Source: Aphrocallistes beatrix
Lineage: Eukaryota; Porifera; Hexactinellida; Sceptrulophora; Aphrocallistidae
Direction of reading: 5' to 3'
Assembly (NCBI GenBank): GCA_963281255.1
Contig: OY725495.1
Location: 558,001-622,000 of the forward strand
Length of the DNA: 64,000 bases
The position numbers were made by a program, and so were the translations under genes. This document shows positions 11,872 to 23,062 of this stretch, in pieces (position 1 is the first letter of the stretch; each line of letters opens with the position of its first letter). Under the pieces are notes generated by a model. The model did no database searches, was not told the origin of the DNA, and saw only the letters and a list, made by a program, of their open reading frames with translations.

Positions 11872-12513
11872 TCAAAGATTCTTTTCCTTCTCGGTCTCAT
11901 TATTATCCTTGTAGCGTATAATCAGCGTAGCTATGAGCATGTTCAGAACTGCAGATAGTGCATAGTTGAAGAGGTTAGGGTAGCTTGGGTCCTCTACAAA
12001 TGTAGTTAAGACGCGTACTGTACACCCGTAAGAAGATATACAATATGCTTGTAAGCTGACCTGACCAGCTCTCCTACTCCTCAACAAGCTCCTCACCTGA
12101 GCTAGCTTGCTGGTCGCAGAGATAGGAATGGATAGTAGCACTTGTGCAGTTAGTACCTTTTCAGGGATTGAGTCCATTAGAATGCAGCATATCCATATAG
12201 CAAAAATCGCCATTGAGAAATGCAAACTAGGTCGGTTGAACAGACCGTTGTAATAGACCACTAGAAAGAGTAGAGTTATACTCTGCGCCAATAGAATGAT
12301 CATTTCTCCGTAAGCGTAGTATGAGAGTTGATTGATGTAGCCATAAGATGCTGCGATCGTATAGGACACGATGTCAAGTTGAATGCTCACTAAACTCAAA
12401 CTCTCAGCTTTCCCCGCTCTCACAACCTTGATGAGCTGAGGCACTTTCTGTATGAAGCTTAGAACTACGACCGAGTATCCCAGTACAGACACTACTGTGT
12501 TGAATAGAGACAT
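11872..12513 (-). CDS. SLC66A3: PQ-loop membrane protein, SLC66A3 (PQLC3)-like
   Basis: An intronless 213-residue seven-helix protein. The first PQ-loop motif is in QKVPQLIKVVRAGKAESLSL (about 22-41). The second is the degenerate SATSKLAQVRSLLRSRRAGQVSL near 132-154, where the PQ pair is replaced by AQ, as I recall for SLC66A3. The following SSYGCTVRVLTT block (about 159-170) also fits that branch better than MPDU1 or cystinosin. PQ-loop proteins are small SWEET-like carriers or chaperones of endomembranes; the substrate of SLC66A3 is not firmly established. The start is ATG 12513 and the tail is charged and cytosolic-looking. Confidence 0.82.
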   Translation of the reverse strand: MSLFNTVVSVLGYSVVVLSFIQKVPQLIKVVRAGKAESLSLVSIQLDIVSYTIAASYGYINQLSYYAYGEMIILLAQSITLLFLVVYYNGLFNRPSLHFSMAIFAIWICCILMDSIPEKVLTAQVLLSIPISATSKLAQVRSLLRSRRAGQVSLQAYCISSYGCTVRVLTTFVEDPSYPNLFNYALSAVLNMLIATLIIRYKDNNETEKEKNL

Positions 12514-12967
12514 CTAATGGCGATTAACCTCGGATCTAATCAGTACTTATTCGCATTTTAATGAATCAGGGACACTTGGCACAATAATACACGGGTGATA
12601 TGCATAGGCGCAGAGTTTTGGAAAATAAAATAAAACCTGGGGGGGGGGGCAAGAGCGAGCGACGGTAAGGGGGGGGGTCTGGGGGCTTACCTCCCAGGAG
12701 ATTTTTAAAATCTTAGACGAAGTCCTGCCATACCACAGCTTCCTCCACTGCTCCACTGCCCGGTACCAGGCCCCCCCACCTGGGGCCTGCCCCCCCCCCC
12801 ACCTGGGGCCTGCCCCCCCCCCCACCTGGGGCCTGCCCCCCCCCCCCAGGTACCCACACTTGGCGCCTATGATGATATTTGTAGTTTATTAGATTATTCT
12901 CGTAGTAAACACAAATAATAAATAAATAAACGCTAAAATATAATACTGTGAGTTAATAAGTTTACAT
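12514..12967. repeat. Poly-G/poly-C minisatellite between genes
   Basis: Spacer with long G runs (12640-12680) on one side and, at 12770-12848, three copies of a roughly 26-bp unit, CACCTGGGGCCTGCCCCCCC with a variable C run. Both halves can form quadruplex or i-motif structures. No gene is recognised, although an open frame made of the repeat crosses it. Confidence 0.7.
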
Positions 12968-14227
12968 TCACGGGGAATCCTGGTTTTCATAAAGGAGATC
13001 TGGTTGAGTGTCTGGAAAGATAAAATTCTGGATACGAATGGGGACTTTTCGAGGTAATTTTGCAACTAACAATTCCCGTTCCTTTTCATTCCTTTCCTTC
13101 ACAGCTGTATCTTGAATATCCAGGTTAGAACGTGTCTTAGCTTGTGAAATAGAGTTCCGTACATTCTCACGTGTCTTATTCGATTCTGCCGTCCTAGTTG
13201 GTTGATTCGCGGTGAGCGGAAGCGTAACAGATATCCGTTCTCTGCTCACAGGTGTTAAAACGGAATTAATATCATTCCTTCTGTGGTGTCGAGTGGATGG
13301 AACGGATCTAGTAGCAACTTCAGGGAGCCAGAGTTTGTGTCTAGTGAGAGCAGAGGTCGCCCTGATGACAAGGGGGGCGGGGAGAGGTTGCGTGTGCTTG
13401 TACAGTGTCAGGTTATGCTTCTTCTGGTTCAGACTGATGGCTATTTCCCTGCGGATGGCTAGGTTTACTGGACGGTCCAATACGGGGGACTGAGGTCCAG
13501 ATTCGGGGTAGAGTCTGTTCTCCTGCGGTAGAGCGATGCTCTTCTTCTCACCCCACGCAAGAAATGCGTTTCTCGACAACTCACGTCTGCTCTCGAGATC
13601 AGCTCGCGTTTTGTGTTGGCTCTGCAGCAGCTCCCGATTCTTTGACACCAGGATGAAGTGTTGATTGCGGTTTTTCTCAAGTGACCATTGGTGTGACTGT
13701 AACAAACGCATCGCTTCGTAATGCCCTTCAATCTTCGCTACATCGATAGGAAGATTGTCTTGTCCGTCTCTTATATCTGGTCGTGCATTAGCCCGAATCA
13801 AAAGTTTAATGTAGGAGATATACCCTGTGCTCATAGCACGATGCAACGGTGTCTGTCCCATGTTGTTCTGTTGATTTAAAAATGAATTTTCAGGATAAAG
13901 AGAGAGAGATGAGAGGAGTAGCTTGAGGGATTGCAACCCACGATGTCCGCTTTTGCGTGCTACGACGAAATGCAATGCATTATCACCAGTTTTCTCTGTC
14001 AGTTCTCCAGGAGAGAGTCCTTGCTCTATCAAGTACTCTACACAGCTGGGACGCGAGTTCAGGGCTGCGAGGTGTAAGCAGGTCAGACCGTTCTTGTCCC
14101 GTAACAGAACCGGATTGAGAGTGTCCTGCTCCACACAGGCACGCAGCCAGGAGAGGTCTCCTATGGTGCAGGCTAGGAAGAGATCCTCTGGACTGTTCAT
14201 GCTATGCAGTGTTCTAGAACTATGCAT
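12968..14227 (-). CDS. Ankyrin-repeat protein with basic disordered tail
   Basis: An intronless 419-residue protein. About five ankyrin repeats occupy residues 13-185. Clear ones are NGLTCLHLAALNSRPSCVEY (about 45-64), TGDNALHFVVARKSGHRGLQ (about 80-99) and MGQTPLHRAMSTGYISYIKL (about 122-141). The remainder is rich in R, K, S and T and looks disordered. Ankyrin repeats bind proteins; no enzymatic domain is seen, and I cannot assign an orthologue. The frame starts at ATG 14227, but a second methionine at residue 10 (MNSPEDLF) begins the conserved repeat region and may be the true start. It lies 393 bp downstream of the CCDC146 stop, on the same strand. Confidence 0.8.
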   Translation of the reverse strand: MHSSRTLHSMNSPEDLFLACTIGDLSWLRACVEQDTLNPVLLRDKNGLTCLHLAALNSRPSCVEYLIEQGLSPGELTEKTGDNALHFVVARKSGHRGLQSLKLLLSSLSLYPENSFLNQQNNMGQTPLHRAMSTGYISYIKLLIRANARPDIRDGQDNLPIDVAKIEGHYEAMRLLQSHQWSLEKNRNQHFILVSKNRELLQSQHKTRADLESRRELSRNAFLAWGEKKSIALPQENRLYPESGPQSPVLDRPVNLAIRREIAISLNQKKHNLTLYKHTQPLPAPLVIRATSALTRHKLWLPEVATRSVPSTRHHRRNDINSVLTPVSRERISVTLPLTANQPTRTAESNKTRENVRNSISQAKTRSNLDIQDTAVKERNEKERELLVAKLPRKVPIRIQNFIFPDTQPDLLYENQDSP

Positions 14228-14309
14228 GAGTTAGCACAGATGTACTCTACATGAATGATTGAACTGTGTAATTAATGTGAACATAACTTTCGCTTATCGA
14301 AGTCGAATA

Positions 14310-14452
14310 CAGTAGAGTTCGCTTATTAGCAACCAATTTTCAGGTCCCAGGTGTAGATTTGTATTAATTCTCTTTCCTTATTAGCAATTTCAAGTATTAT
14401 CAATCATTTTTTGTGAGCAAAACTCGAGTTGCTAACAAGTGAATTCCGCTAT
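14310..14452. mobile_element. TA-flanked MITE, pogo-like family 1
   Basis: The left end CAGTAGAGTTCGCTTATTAGCAAC is mirrored by GTTGCTAACAAGTGAATTCCGCT at the right, preceded by TA. It is related to the element at 62149-62266. The right boundary is approximate and there is no coding capacity. Confidence 0.55.
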
Positions 14453-14620
14453 ATATCGATGGCTTTGTCTTCTAAGGTTCAGCTGCAGTACTATTAATTC
14501 TGTCGATGCATACGCTTAAGCTTCTTATAACACTGTACTACAGCATACTCGGGAATAAAGTATACGATACGAGGGTTGATATAATTAATAAAATCAGTAC
14601 AGTGAGTAAATAGTGAATAG

Positions 14621-17600
14621 TTAGAGCTGTATAGGTTTTAGCAGTGGTTTACGGATGTGTCTGATGTTACTCCCGGGTTCGGAAGGCTTGAAAGGGGCAT
14701 GAGACCCATACGGTTTCGGGATCGGGAGTTCCCCATCTCCCTCAGGAATGTATGCGTTGGGCCGTCTTGGGGCTGTGGTCACGACCCCGCTTCCTAGGTC
14801 TATCTTGCTAGAAGCTTCAGATGCCAGCACCCCTTCCTGCCTCTCTCTCGTTCTCTCAGCGCGCACCTAAGTACAATATACAGTCGACTCCGCTTAATAG
14901 GTCACATCGGTCAGAGGACATTTTGCCCCGATTAAGCGGAGAACCCTATTAACCGAAAATATTTTGTATTAGTTTCTATGTGTGTGAGCCATTCCGGTCC
15001 TGCCAATTGTGGCCCGATTAAACAGTGAACCCATTAAGCGGAGTCGACTTTATGTGTTTTCTATTGCAGTGGTGTTCAAACTGGGGTACGCCAGGCTTCT
15101 CATGATTTTATATCTCAACATATTATTAATAATAGCATGAGTTAACTGTTGTGAGTACACAGAAAGTTCAAAAACAGTCTGGGGGGTACGCTTGGAAAAG
15201 GTTTGAAGACCACTGTTCTATTATGGACAATAGGGTATCATCAACACAGTTATTATCCTTGGTATTCCCAACGGAAAATCCAACAGCTAAAACTACGAAT
15301 CGCAAATCACACTGAATGCAACTTACCATTCTCTGCCAGGTGGCATCAGCTTGTTCTGAAGGCGGGAGACCTTGCTCCAGTCGCTGATAGCTCCCGATCA
15401 GCTCGGACTCCTTCTCTTCAACATCTCGCTGTAGCTGTAGACTGGATGCTCGCTGCATGGACATCTCAGACAGCAGTGCCATTAGCTTCTTGGTGCACTC
15501 TTTCAGCTGTGTTTGCACCTCATTCATACGTGCGGACTGGTCTCGAGAGTAAGAGCTGGTTTGGTGGACACGAGACTAAACCAATTAAGCGGAGAATATA
15601 GGCTTGAGATGTGAAGTAAAAAAATTGGCATCAAAATTTCTGATTTGTCATAAAGTAATTCTTGCTTGGCAGTGTTTAATACAGTCAATTAGAATGAACT
15701 CGAGTTCTTGCAACAAACATATTTCCATACCTGCGCTTTTTCAGTGATCCTCGCCACATGTTCTAACAACAGCTCCCTCTCTCTTAACTGCATTTCCTTA
15801 GCAACCAGCTGCTCCTCCAACCTCAGAGATTTACATTCCAGCTCCTCAAAACTTCCACTGGGGTAGGACCCCACCTCTATGAGACGGGAGGGGTCTTCTC
15901 TCGGGTTCTCCGCTCTCTTCTCTAGCTTCCTCAGGCACCTGTGCGTTTCTGTAATTTCGTCTTGCAACTCTGTCAGTTCTGTCTCCAGCTGCCTAGCTTT
16001 AGGCGTAGCCTTGCGTAGAGTCTCTATCTGTCTGTGGAGGTCTGTTATCTCCACGCGTAGGAATTGCACTTCTTCTTCCCTGCTCTCGAGCTCAATATTC
16101 CCTAATTATTTCAACACTAGATAATCAACTCTTCTTATATCCAAGTCGGAGAGAATATTTTATATGTAGTACGTGGGTGAAATATTTACAACAAAATTGG
16201 GATGTTTAAAAAAAACTCGAATAAATGAAACATGAATTTGTAAACGTGGTCATTGTGCTCAGAAAAATAAGCAGAAAGTGGTTTAACTCATTTTGTGCTA
16301 TGCAATGAATGAAAGCTTCATAGAGATACCTTTTCTCAACACAGCGTCTTGAACATTCAACCGCTCATAGAAGATTGCAGTCTCTTCATTCCGCTCTATC
16401 AGTTGGATGCCACGGTCGTTTCTCTCTTGAAGCATCAACTCATACCTAATTACAATAGATTACAATGATCAATAGACCTGGAAATTGTATATATGCGCTC
16501 AACAATTAGGTGTGAAAATAGAGACCATGTATCACCACCTTAAAATGGGTTCTACATAAGCTCCACTGGGATGACTGAATAGGTCCGAATTTTCAAAACT
16601 GGAAAGAGCCGAATAATATGTACGTAATACTGGAATAAAGAAGTGGCTAACAAGCGAAATAAACAATTCGCTTAAAAATGCCTTAACAGGCGAATTTTGA
16701 AAAGATTCCGCACAAAAAAACCCTAGAATCTCCCCTGGTTCCTAACAAACCAAAAAATGCCTCTAATCGACCCCCCCATTCCTTATTTCACAAAATATTC
16801 TTCCTCTAGATCCAAATTGATTATTCGGCCTTATTCCATTTGGACATACTACAGTTTTCCAGCTCCACTCACTTCTTCCTGAGTCTGACCATCTCCTCTT
16901 CAGCAGCGTTTATCATTCCGGACATCTTCTTAATCTCTCCTCTCTGCTCTTCGATCTGAGACCTCGTCTCCATCAGCTGCATACGAGTCTTGCTCAGCTC
17001 GATGAGGAAGGAATCCCTCACGCCGATCACACTCGTATACTTGAGGCGAGACCGCTGTAAGGTCTTGTTCTTATCCTCACACGCGTCTTTACAGTCTAGC
17101 AGCTCTGTTTCCAAGATTTTATACCTCTCATTCAACTCTGCTGACTTCTGTTTGTAGTCCTGTATCAACTGGATTATGTCACTCACGTCTCTCTTCACAC
17201 TCTGATGCAGTTCTGCAAAGTGCTGAACCTAAACAAGGAGAGAACAACTTCAACTATTTGAATCTTACAAATGGCAAATGAAGGGGCATGCCTAATTTCC
17301 GGGACGGGACGAGTCAAGATGCCTAATCTCCGGGACGGGACAGAAAAGGTACCTAATTTCCGGGATGGGCCGGGTTAAGATACCTAATTTCCGGGACGGG
17401 ATGCCGTCCCGTCCCGGAAATTAGGCATGCCCGTGCTGGTGCTACATAATCACATCAGGCAGAGATAGCTAACCTTATTCTGCATATCTTTGAAACACTT
17501 CCCTTCCTCTGAAATAACCCCAGCCTTGGTCTTAATCTGGTCTAGAATCTGTTCCAGGGTGATTCTAAGCTTGTACATCTTCTCCGTGTCCGACCCTCTC

Positions 17601-20284
17601 TCCTTCAATCTGTTCTTCTCCACCAGACACGTCTCTTTCATCTCCTTGCTCAGGTCCGCGATCTGGGACTGGAGTCTGCCCTCTCTTACCCTGAGGTCGT
17701 GGATGTCCTGATCTACGGTATTCTACACACAAATACATCAAGAAAAATAACTTGAATTCATTGAGGTCCATTCTATTTATAGCAAATACCCACACACTTA
17801 TATGGCTTCCCCGCCCAAAATGACTGAAAATGAGTCAGCTAAATTCATAGTCCATTTTCGGGAAGATAATATTATAAGAAGCGATCATATTGTACAATGT
17901 ACATGGTTAACCTCAATTGAAAAAAATGTTGCGGATATAATTACTTTATGCACAGTTTATTTTCACTACCTGAGAGAAGACCTGTCCCTCCAGCATGGAG
18001 TGGGACTCTCTCACAGATCTCTGCAGTTCTGCAATCTTCCGTTCCGTCTCCGAAATGGGTGCAGTGCGCTTCTCCAACTCCATTTGATGGTTGCCCTTCA
18101 CTCCCTGCAACACCTCGATGTCCTGCTCCACGCGACCGATGCTTACGTCTGACCGCTTCAGCTGCTTCTGAAGAGAGTCGAGCGTCTTTTGGCGCCTGGG
18201 ACATCCAATAAATCATGAAACAGTCAATAGTGAATATTAATGGAAATAAAAATGCGGAGAATAAACTATTTTACAAATAAAAAAATGATATTTTGACCAT
18301 ATGACTCAAAGGGGTTACGTAGTAAAATACAGTGGAACCTGTATATAACGGCCACTCAAGGGATTGGATAAAATTGGCCATTATACACAGGTGACCGTTA
18401 TATACAGGTGATTGTCTTATTCCCCAAAAGGTATGTTTTTAGAAAATTCTAGTTATAGACAGGTGATGGCCGTTATACACAGTTTTAGGGTTAGTAAGGG
18501 ACTATAAACGGGTGGCCGCTGGCCGTGTTGAGCAGGTGACCGCTATACACAGGTTCAATTTCATGGAATTTCGAACGGGACTGTTCATTGGTGACCGCTA
18601 TAGATAGGTGACCGTTATAGCAGGTTCGACTGTAGTTTGATTTTTTTCAGATGCCTTACCTATCAGTTTTTTTTCGCTAATTCTATAATCAATATTAATA
18701 TAGATTCAAGTCCTCACTTGTCCAATTGCTCATTCTCCCGCTTGATCTCATCAGACACCTCCTTGAACTGCTTCTCAATGAGGACAAAATCAGACTCGTA
18801 TCCGCCCTGATCTAGCAGTTCCTGTCCATGCCCCCTCTCCATCTCCGAGTACTCATCCTGTTTATCTCGATACCTACCCTCCAGCTGCTCCAGCTCCTGA
18901 TGCAGTGCCTCTCTAACATTCTCCCTCTGTCTCACCTCATCTTTCGCACTCGCGAAATTTAACAAGAACACTTCTAGCTGCTGCTGCTTATCAATCAGTG
19001 TCTGGATAACTTCGTCTTTCTGCCTATTGATAGAGTCTATTGCGACCAGTACAGTAGTAGGAGCTGTCTTAGCTTGCACTAGATTCTTCTTCACCTCATC
19101 TTCCTTCATCAAAATCTGCTGGTACTCCTCCTCCCTCTCTCGGAGGTAGGAAAGAGACAGTTCAATCTCTCCTTGTACGGCGGACGCCTCGCTACGTCGG
19201 AGTTTGAGATCTATCTCCAAGTCCTCTATGGCAGTCTCCAACTGCTGACGGATTTCATCTTGGTTATCAAGCTTCGAAATCCTGATTGAACAGATCAATA
19301 AAAGTCAACGGACAACTGGGACAAGTACAATACCGGTAAACCTCTAAATACGGCACAAACCCATTCTCCCGATTTCTACCATGCAAATAAGTCATGGCCT
19401 ATGACATATAAGGCCAGAGAGTAACTTGCGGATTTTGGACTAGGGATACGGTAGAAGATGGAAAAAAAAATGATCTCCCAACAAGCGCCTATTCCCAATG
19501 GTGTCACATCTCGGAGGTGTACTTGTATACTAGAATTGATCAGCTCCTTGAACTATTAGAACCACCTCTTCAATATGAAATTATGCCATCACTCATAACA
19601 ACCTGTCTTGCTCTGATTGCAGCTCTTCTAACTCCTCTCTACAGTTCTTCTCCTCGAACTCCAGCCGCATAATCCTCTCCCTGCTCATCTCCAGGTCATT
19701 TCCAATACGCAGGAGTTTCGTCCGCAGTCTCCCCACTTCTCTCTCTTCGCCCTCTTCCTGGAAACTAGCGGTTGATTCGAATGCTTCTGTCAATTCGTGC
19801 TGACGTGTCAACCAAGTGTCCAACTGTTTCTCTTCAGACACGAGACTCTTCTCGTTGTCTCTACTCTCAAACATCTTACCACTCACATCTGCAAATAATA
19901 CGCACTGTAGCAAATACACTTGGACTATGAATGAAAAGTCATACGATTTTACAAAATAAAAAAGCGACTGTAAGTTAACATTTCAAATACTGACCTATAT
20001 ACTTGTACTTGAGGATCTGAGCTCTGTCCGGCTGCAGTGCTTCATCTCTCACCAGCTCCCTCAGGATGGAAGTGGCCTCTGAGATGTCCACAGGAGTCAG
20101 ACTGGCATCTGAGTCTAAAGTGAGAAACTAATTTAGAAGTATACTAATCTCTTAATTAATACAAAATGACACATCAGTAGTTAATGTTTAATTGTGAACC
20201 TTCAGTAGTTAAGTCATCAGGTTGCTGCTGATATTCAGACCCCAGCTCCACATCTCCCTCATCTCCAGGAGAACTAGATGACAT
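14621..20284 (-). CDS. CCDC146: Coiled-coil domain protein 146 (CCDC146/MBO2)
   Basis: Eleven exons joined at GT-AG sites with consistent phases: 20200-20284, 19995-20114, 19603-19888, 18718-19281, 17970-18195, 17474-17722, 16873-17228, 16330-16445, 15731-16101, 15327-15575 and 14621-14866. The product is 955 residues, the length I recall for the human protein. It is nearly all coiled coil, rich in E, K, Q and R. Diagnostic stretches are [20 protein letters not shown] (exon 8), [19 protein letters not shown] (exon 10) and the C-terminal RRPNAYIP with [16 protein letters not shown] and RHIRKP. The family is a centriolar and axonemal microtubule-associated protein (Chlamydomonas MBO2), needed for flagellar beat and sperm flagella in known species. 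Start ATG 20284 lies 118 bp after the COA1 stop. Several introns carry MITEs or minisatellites. Confidence 0.93.
14881..15050. mobile_element. TA-flanked MITE, pogo-like family 2 (intronic)
   Basis: The inverted ends are CAGTCGACTCCGCTTAAT at the left and ATTAAGCGGAGTCGACTT at the right. TA lies at 14879-14880 and 15051-15052. It lies in the last CCDC146 intron. A related copy is at 57816-57959, and a one-ended scrap is at about 15578-15600. Confidence 0.75.
15067..15215. mobile_element. hAT-type MITE, 149 bp (intronic)
   Basis: The left end is CAGTGGTGTTCAAACTGGGG and the right end is GGTTTGAAGACCACTG. The 8-bp flanks TTCTATTG and TTCTATTA differ at one base and fit a hAT target duplication. 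It sits in the last CCDC146 intron beside a pogo-like MITE. Confidence 0.8.
17287..17438. repeat. Intronic GC-rich minisatellite with inverted final unit
   Basis: Four direct copies of a core like CCTAATTTCCGGGACGGGA, spaced about 31-38 bp apart, are followed at once by an inverted copy (TCCCGTCCCGGAAATTAGGC). The array lies in the CCDC146 intron 17229-17473. The last two units can pair as a strong hairpin. Confidence 0.8.
18330..18632. mobile_element. TA-flanked MITE, pogo/Tigger-like, 303 bp (intronic)
   Basis: It begins CAGTGGAACCTGTATATAAC and ends GTTATAGCAGGTTCGACTG, with TA on both sides (18328-18329, 18633-18634). The interior carries several sub-repeats of the type GGTGACCGTTATA and its variants. 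It is in the CCDC146 intron 18196-18717. No transposase is encoded. Confidence 0.75.
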
Positions 20285-20402
20285 GCTTGCTACGAGGCAA
20301 TGTGGATATTGTAAGATTAGATTGAAAGGTTAAATAAATCCCATCAAATGTCTAGGATCGAATTTGTTGATATAATTATTAGGTCAATTACGGATTTTAA
20401 AC

Positions 20403-20831
20403 TCAATCCACTAAAGTTTGAGTCTTTAACTCTGCTTTAATGACAACCTCGGACCAGCCAGCATCAGGAACAGGCGTAGCTAACTCAAGAGAGAGTTTAA
20501 CCACCTCCCAGCTCTCCACACCTTTCTCAGCCTTGACATGTAAGGTTCCTGACCTCTTACTTCCCGACAGAGGAATGTTGAGGACGGCAGATTTCGCCCC
20601 AATCCTGGTACCTCGATCGCTGAGACTAATATACTTAGCTTTAATAGGCTTGCCCAATAAATCACACACAGGCTGACATGAATAGAGTTCCTTCAATGCT
20701 AACTGATATGGGGCACCGTTGGCGATGTTTATCTGAACTCTCTTCAGCAACCAGAGGCTAGTACACCCACATGCAATCCCAACACCGAGACAAGCTCCTG
20801 CTAGGGTCCTCGTGCTGAATGGAATCGCCAT
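20403..20831 (-). CDS. COA1: Cytochrome c oxidase assembly factor 1 homologue
   Basis: An intronless 142-residue protein. An N-terminal hydrophobic segment (about 8-29) is the expected inner-membrane anchor. The Coa1 domain follows, with LKELYSCQPVCDLLGKPIKA (about 46-65) and a conserved NIPLSGSK segment (about 85-92), then a beta-rich tail. The family acts at the mitochondrial inner membrane in early assembly of complex IV and, in mammals, complex I. Length and layout match the family. The start is ATG 20831. CCDC146 begins 118 bp downstream on the same strand. Confidence 0.85.
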   Translation of the reverse strand: MAIPFSTRTLAGACLGVGIACGCTSLWLLKRVQINIANGAPYQLALKELYSCQPVCDLLGKPIKAKYISLSDRGTRIGAKSAVLNIPLSGSKRSGTLHVKAEKGVESWEVVKLSLELATPVPDAGWSEVVIKAELKTQTLVD

Positions 20832-21592
20832 TGTGACTAGGAACTACGTAGGTGGTCGTTGTTCAGAAATAAACTAATACCTCTACAGTGTACTAACAAC
20901 GTTATACAGAACCATACGTATATAGTGGCTCTTTCCATCATTTCCAAGTTATTAGAAATAAATCTTATTAATATTAACCTAAATAAATATGTGTTATTAT
21001 TCAACTACTAAAAGTCAACTCTTAAATCCTTTGAGCTGAGCAGAACAGAGACTATCCCCTTCTGATATTCTCCAGGATACGTTCGCACATGGGCGAAGCC
21101 AAGGTCTTGCCAGCATGCCCACTAAACCCCTAATAGGCCCGCTAGGACCTGTAGGTTTGTTTTAGGTTACGCAGGCCTCGGCAGGGCAGGGTCGGAGTGA
21201 CTGGCTTCGTCCCTGCACTCGCATAACCATTCGAATCCCCATACGAGACTGTATATTTGATCAGAAAACCAAGGTTGAATTTTGATCAGAAATGTGGATT
21301 TGTATTAGTTAGTATTGAAATTCCGCTTTTCTGATAAAAATTCTACATATTTTCTGATCAAAATATATACAGTCTCCCCCACACCACTAAATAGATTCCA
21401 ATTTACCTCTGCAGGTAAAGTAATTAATAGTTTCATAATAATCATAATAACAATAATATAATTAGCTACGTACAGACTTGAGCACTAGCGTAGTCATTAG
21501 AGTGTCAGTGAAATCAGGGAAGGAAATATGTACAGTCACTAGCAGGCAGGGTGGAGAGCACAGGTAGTCTGTACCACTCTCCTGAGTCTGCT
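20832..21592. other. Intergenic spacer, COA1 to Rab
   Basis: No gene. It contains a MITE (21245-21376) and a short segment at about 21100-21215 with GGAGTGACTGGCTTCGTCCC that resembles a segment at about 52950-52975, so it is a dispersed repeat remnant. Confidence 0.5.
21245..21376. mobile_element. GAGACTGTATATT-family MITE, copy 1
   Basis: The inverted ends are GAGACTGTATATTTGATCAG and TGATCAAAATATATACAGTCTC. An internal inverted repeat (ATGTGGATTTGTATTAGTTAGT with TATTGAAATTCCGC) is shared with copies at 22025 and 48845. I found no clear target duplication, so the superfamily is unassigned. Confidence 0.8.
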
Positions 21593-23062
21593 CTAACAGC
21601 AGTTCCACCCCTTCTCCCCGTTCACAGGAACTGAATCGCCTTTTATAGTGTGGATTCTGTCGTGTCCTTGTTTCAGCTTGCCCACCTGTTGAGCTAACAG
21701 CTGCTCCCCTAGATTCTGGAACAGCTGATCGATTCCGGAGTTGTCTTTTGCGCTGGTCTCGAAGAATGGCATGTTGTCTTTCTCTGAAACTACCTTCCCG
21801 TCGTCTTTTGCGACTTGCCTGGATTCCTAAAGTAAGCGAGAGGAATTATTTGGTGCAGGTTGAGTTGATGGGTAATACTGATTATCATTTCTACCAATTG
21901 ATGCCGAATTACCCACAAGATATAGTAATAATGACTTAAGAAAATCTGATGACGTCACACGCATAAAACTAACAGAATAGTACCAGAATATAAAATAAAA
22001 TACTCAGATACCACACATACAAGCGAGACTGTGTATTTTGATCAGAAAATATGTAGAATTTTGATAAGAAATGTGGAATTTGTATTAATTTGTATTGAAA
22101 TTCCACATTTCAAAATTCTACATATTTTCTGATCAAAATATAGTCTCCATACAACCAAGTACAATAATCAAACTCACGGTCTTATCGGATTTGTTCCCTA
22201 TCAACACCTTGAACACGGCAGCACCACAATACCGCTGAATCTCCTGCAGCCACATGTTGATAGACTGGAAGGACTCGTGGCTGGTTATATCGTACACTAT
22301 GATGACTGCGTCTGCCGATCTGTAGTAGCTGTGCGTGATGGTGCGGAATCTCTCCTGCCCAGCTGTGTCCCAGATCTGGAACTGCAGATAAACCATAGTA
22401 TTAATCTTAATTCGACATTTCCATATCCTAACATATCAGATTATATTGTACTTTATGTAATATGCATCAGGAAATTCTCAACTTTTTGTTTGCTTAGAGA
22501 CCACAATTCCGATGTTAAATTGCTCTATTCCCACAGATATTTTTTAGTTATTGTTATGGGCGACATGCACGGCAATCGCAATACAACTTTTAAAGTAGTT
22601 ACACGACATAGTTACGCAATGACCCTAACTAATTGTTCCACTTTTCAAATAGTTCTCGATTTCTACGAAGTATTCAAAACAACAGACAAATATAATATAA
22701 ATCTGATTAGAAGATTGTAAACGAGGTTAAGTGAATTAGGTTTGGTCAGATCAGACAATTTAGTAAACTTTGACCACAAAATCATGTAATTTTTCTACTT
22801 GACCAAAGTGTGGTCAATTTGGGTCGAAGACCACACGTTGAGAAACCCTGGTAGACATGACAGTGATACGTTGAATATTTATCAATACCTTGAGTGTTTT
22901 AGTTCCGATTTTTAGAGTTTTGATGGAGAAATCGACTCCTATCGTCGGGATACCTGTGTCAGAAAATCCTCCATCGCAGTACCGCTTCACGACACAGGTC
23001 TTGCCTACACCCGCGTCTCCTATCACCACGACTTTGAAGAGGTAATCGTAGTCTGTGTCCAT
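21593..23062 (-). CDS. Rab GTPase, Rab19/Rab43-like
   Basis: Three exons, 22889-23062, 22178-22381 and 21593-21826, all phase 0, giving 203 residues. The G motifs are complete: GDAGVGKT (about 15-22), switch I TIGVDF (about 40-45), WDTAGQERF (about 62-70), GNKSD and ETSAKD. The protein ends in NCC, a geranylgeranylation site. The [20 protein letters not shown] stretch resembles the Rab19/Rab43/Rab30 group, which acts at the Golgi and in cilia, but a tree would be needed for exact assignment. Intron 2 contains a MITE (22025-22147). Intron 1 contains a probable hAT 3' end (ACGTTGAGAAACCCTG, about 22835-22850). Confidence 0.92.
22025..22147. mobile_element. GAGACTGTATATT-family MITE, copy 2 (intronic)
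   Basis: GAGACTGTGTATTTTGATCAG is at the left and CTGATCAAAATATAGTCTC at the right. The interior is highly similar to copies 1 and 3. It lies inside intron 2 of the Rab gene. Confidence 0.8.

Noticed and set aside
12547-12825. 92-codon ORF rich in glycine, proline and tryptophan
   Set aside because: It is read from the poly-G/poly-C minisatellite, with no independent support.
22277-22720. 147-codon plus-strand frame across the Rab gene
   Set aside because: It overlaps Rab exon 2 in antisense and runs into intron; no domain is seen.
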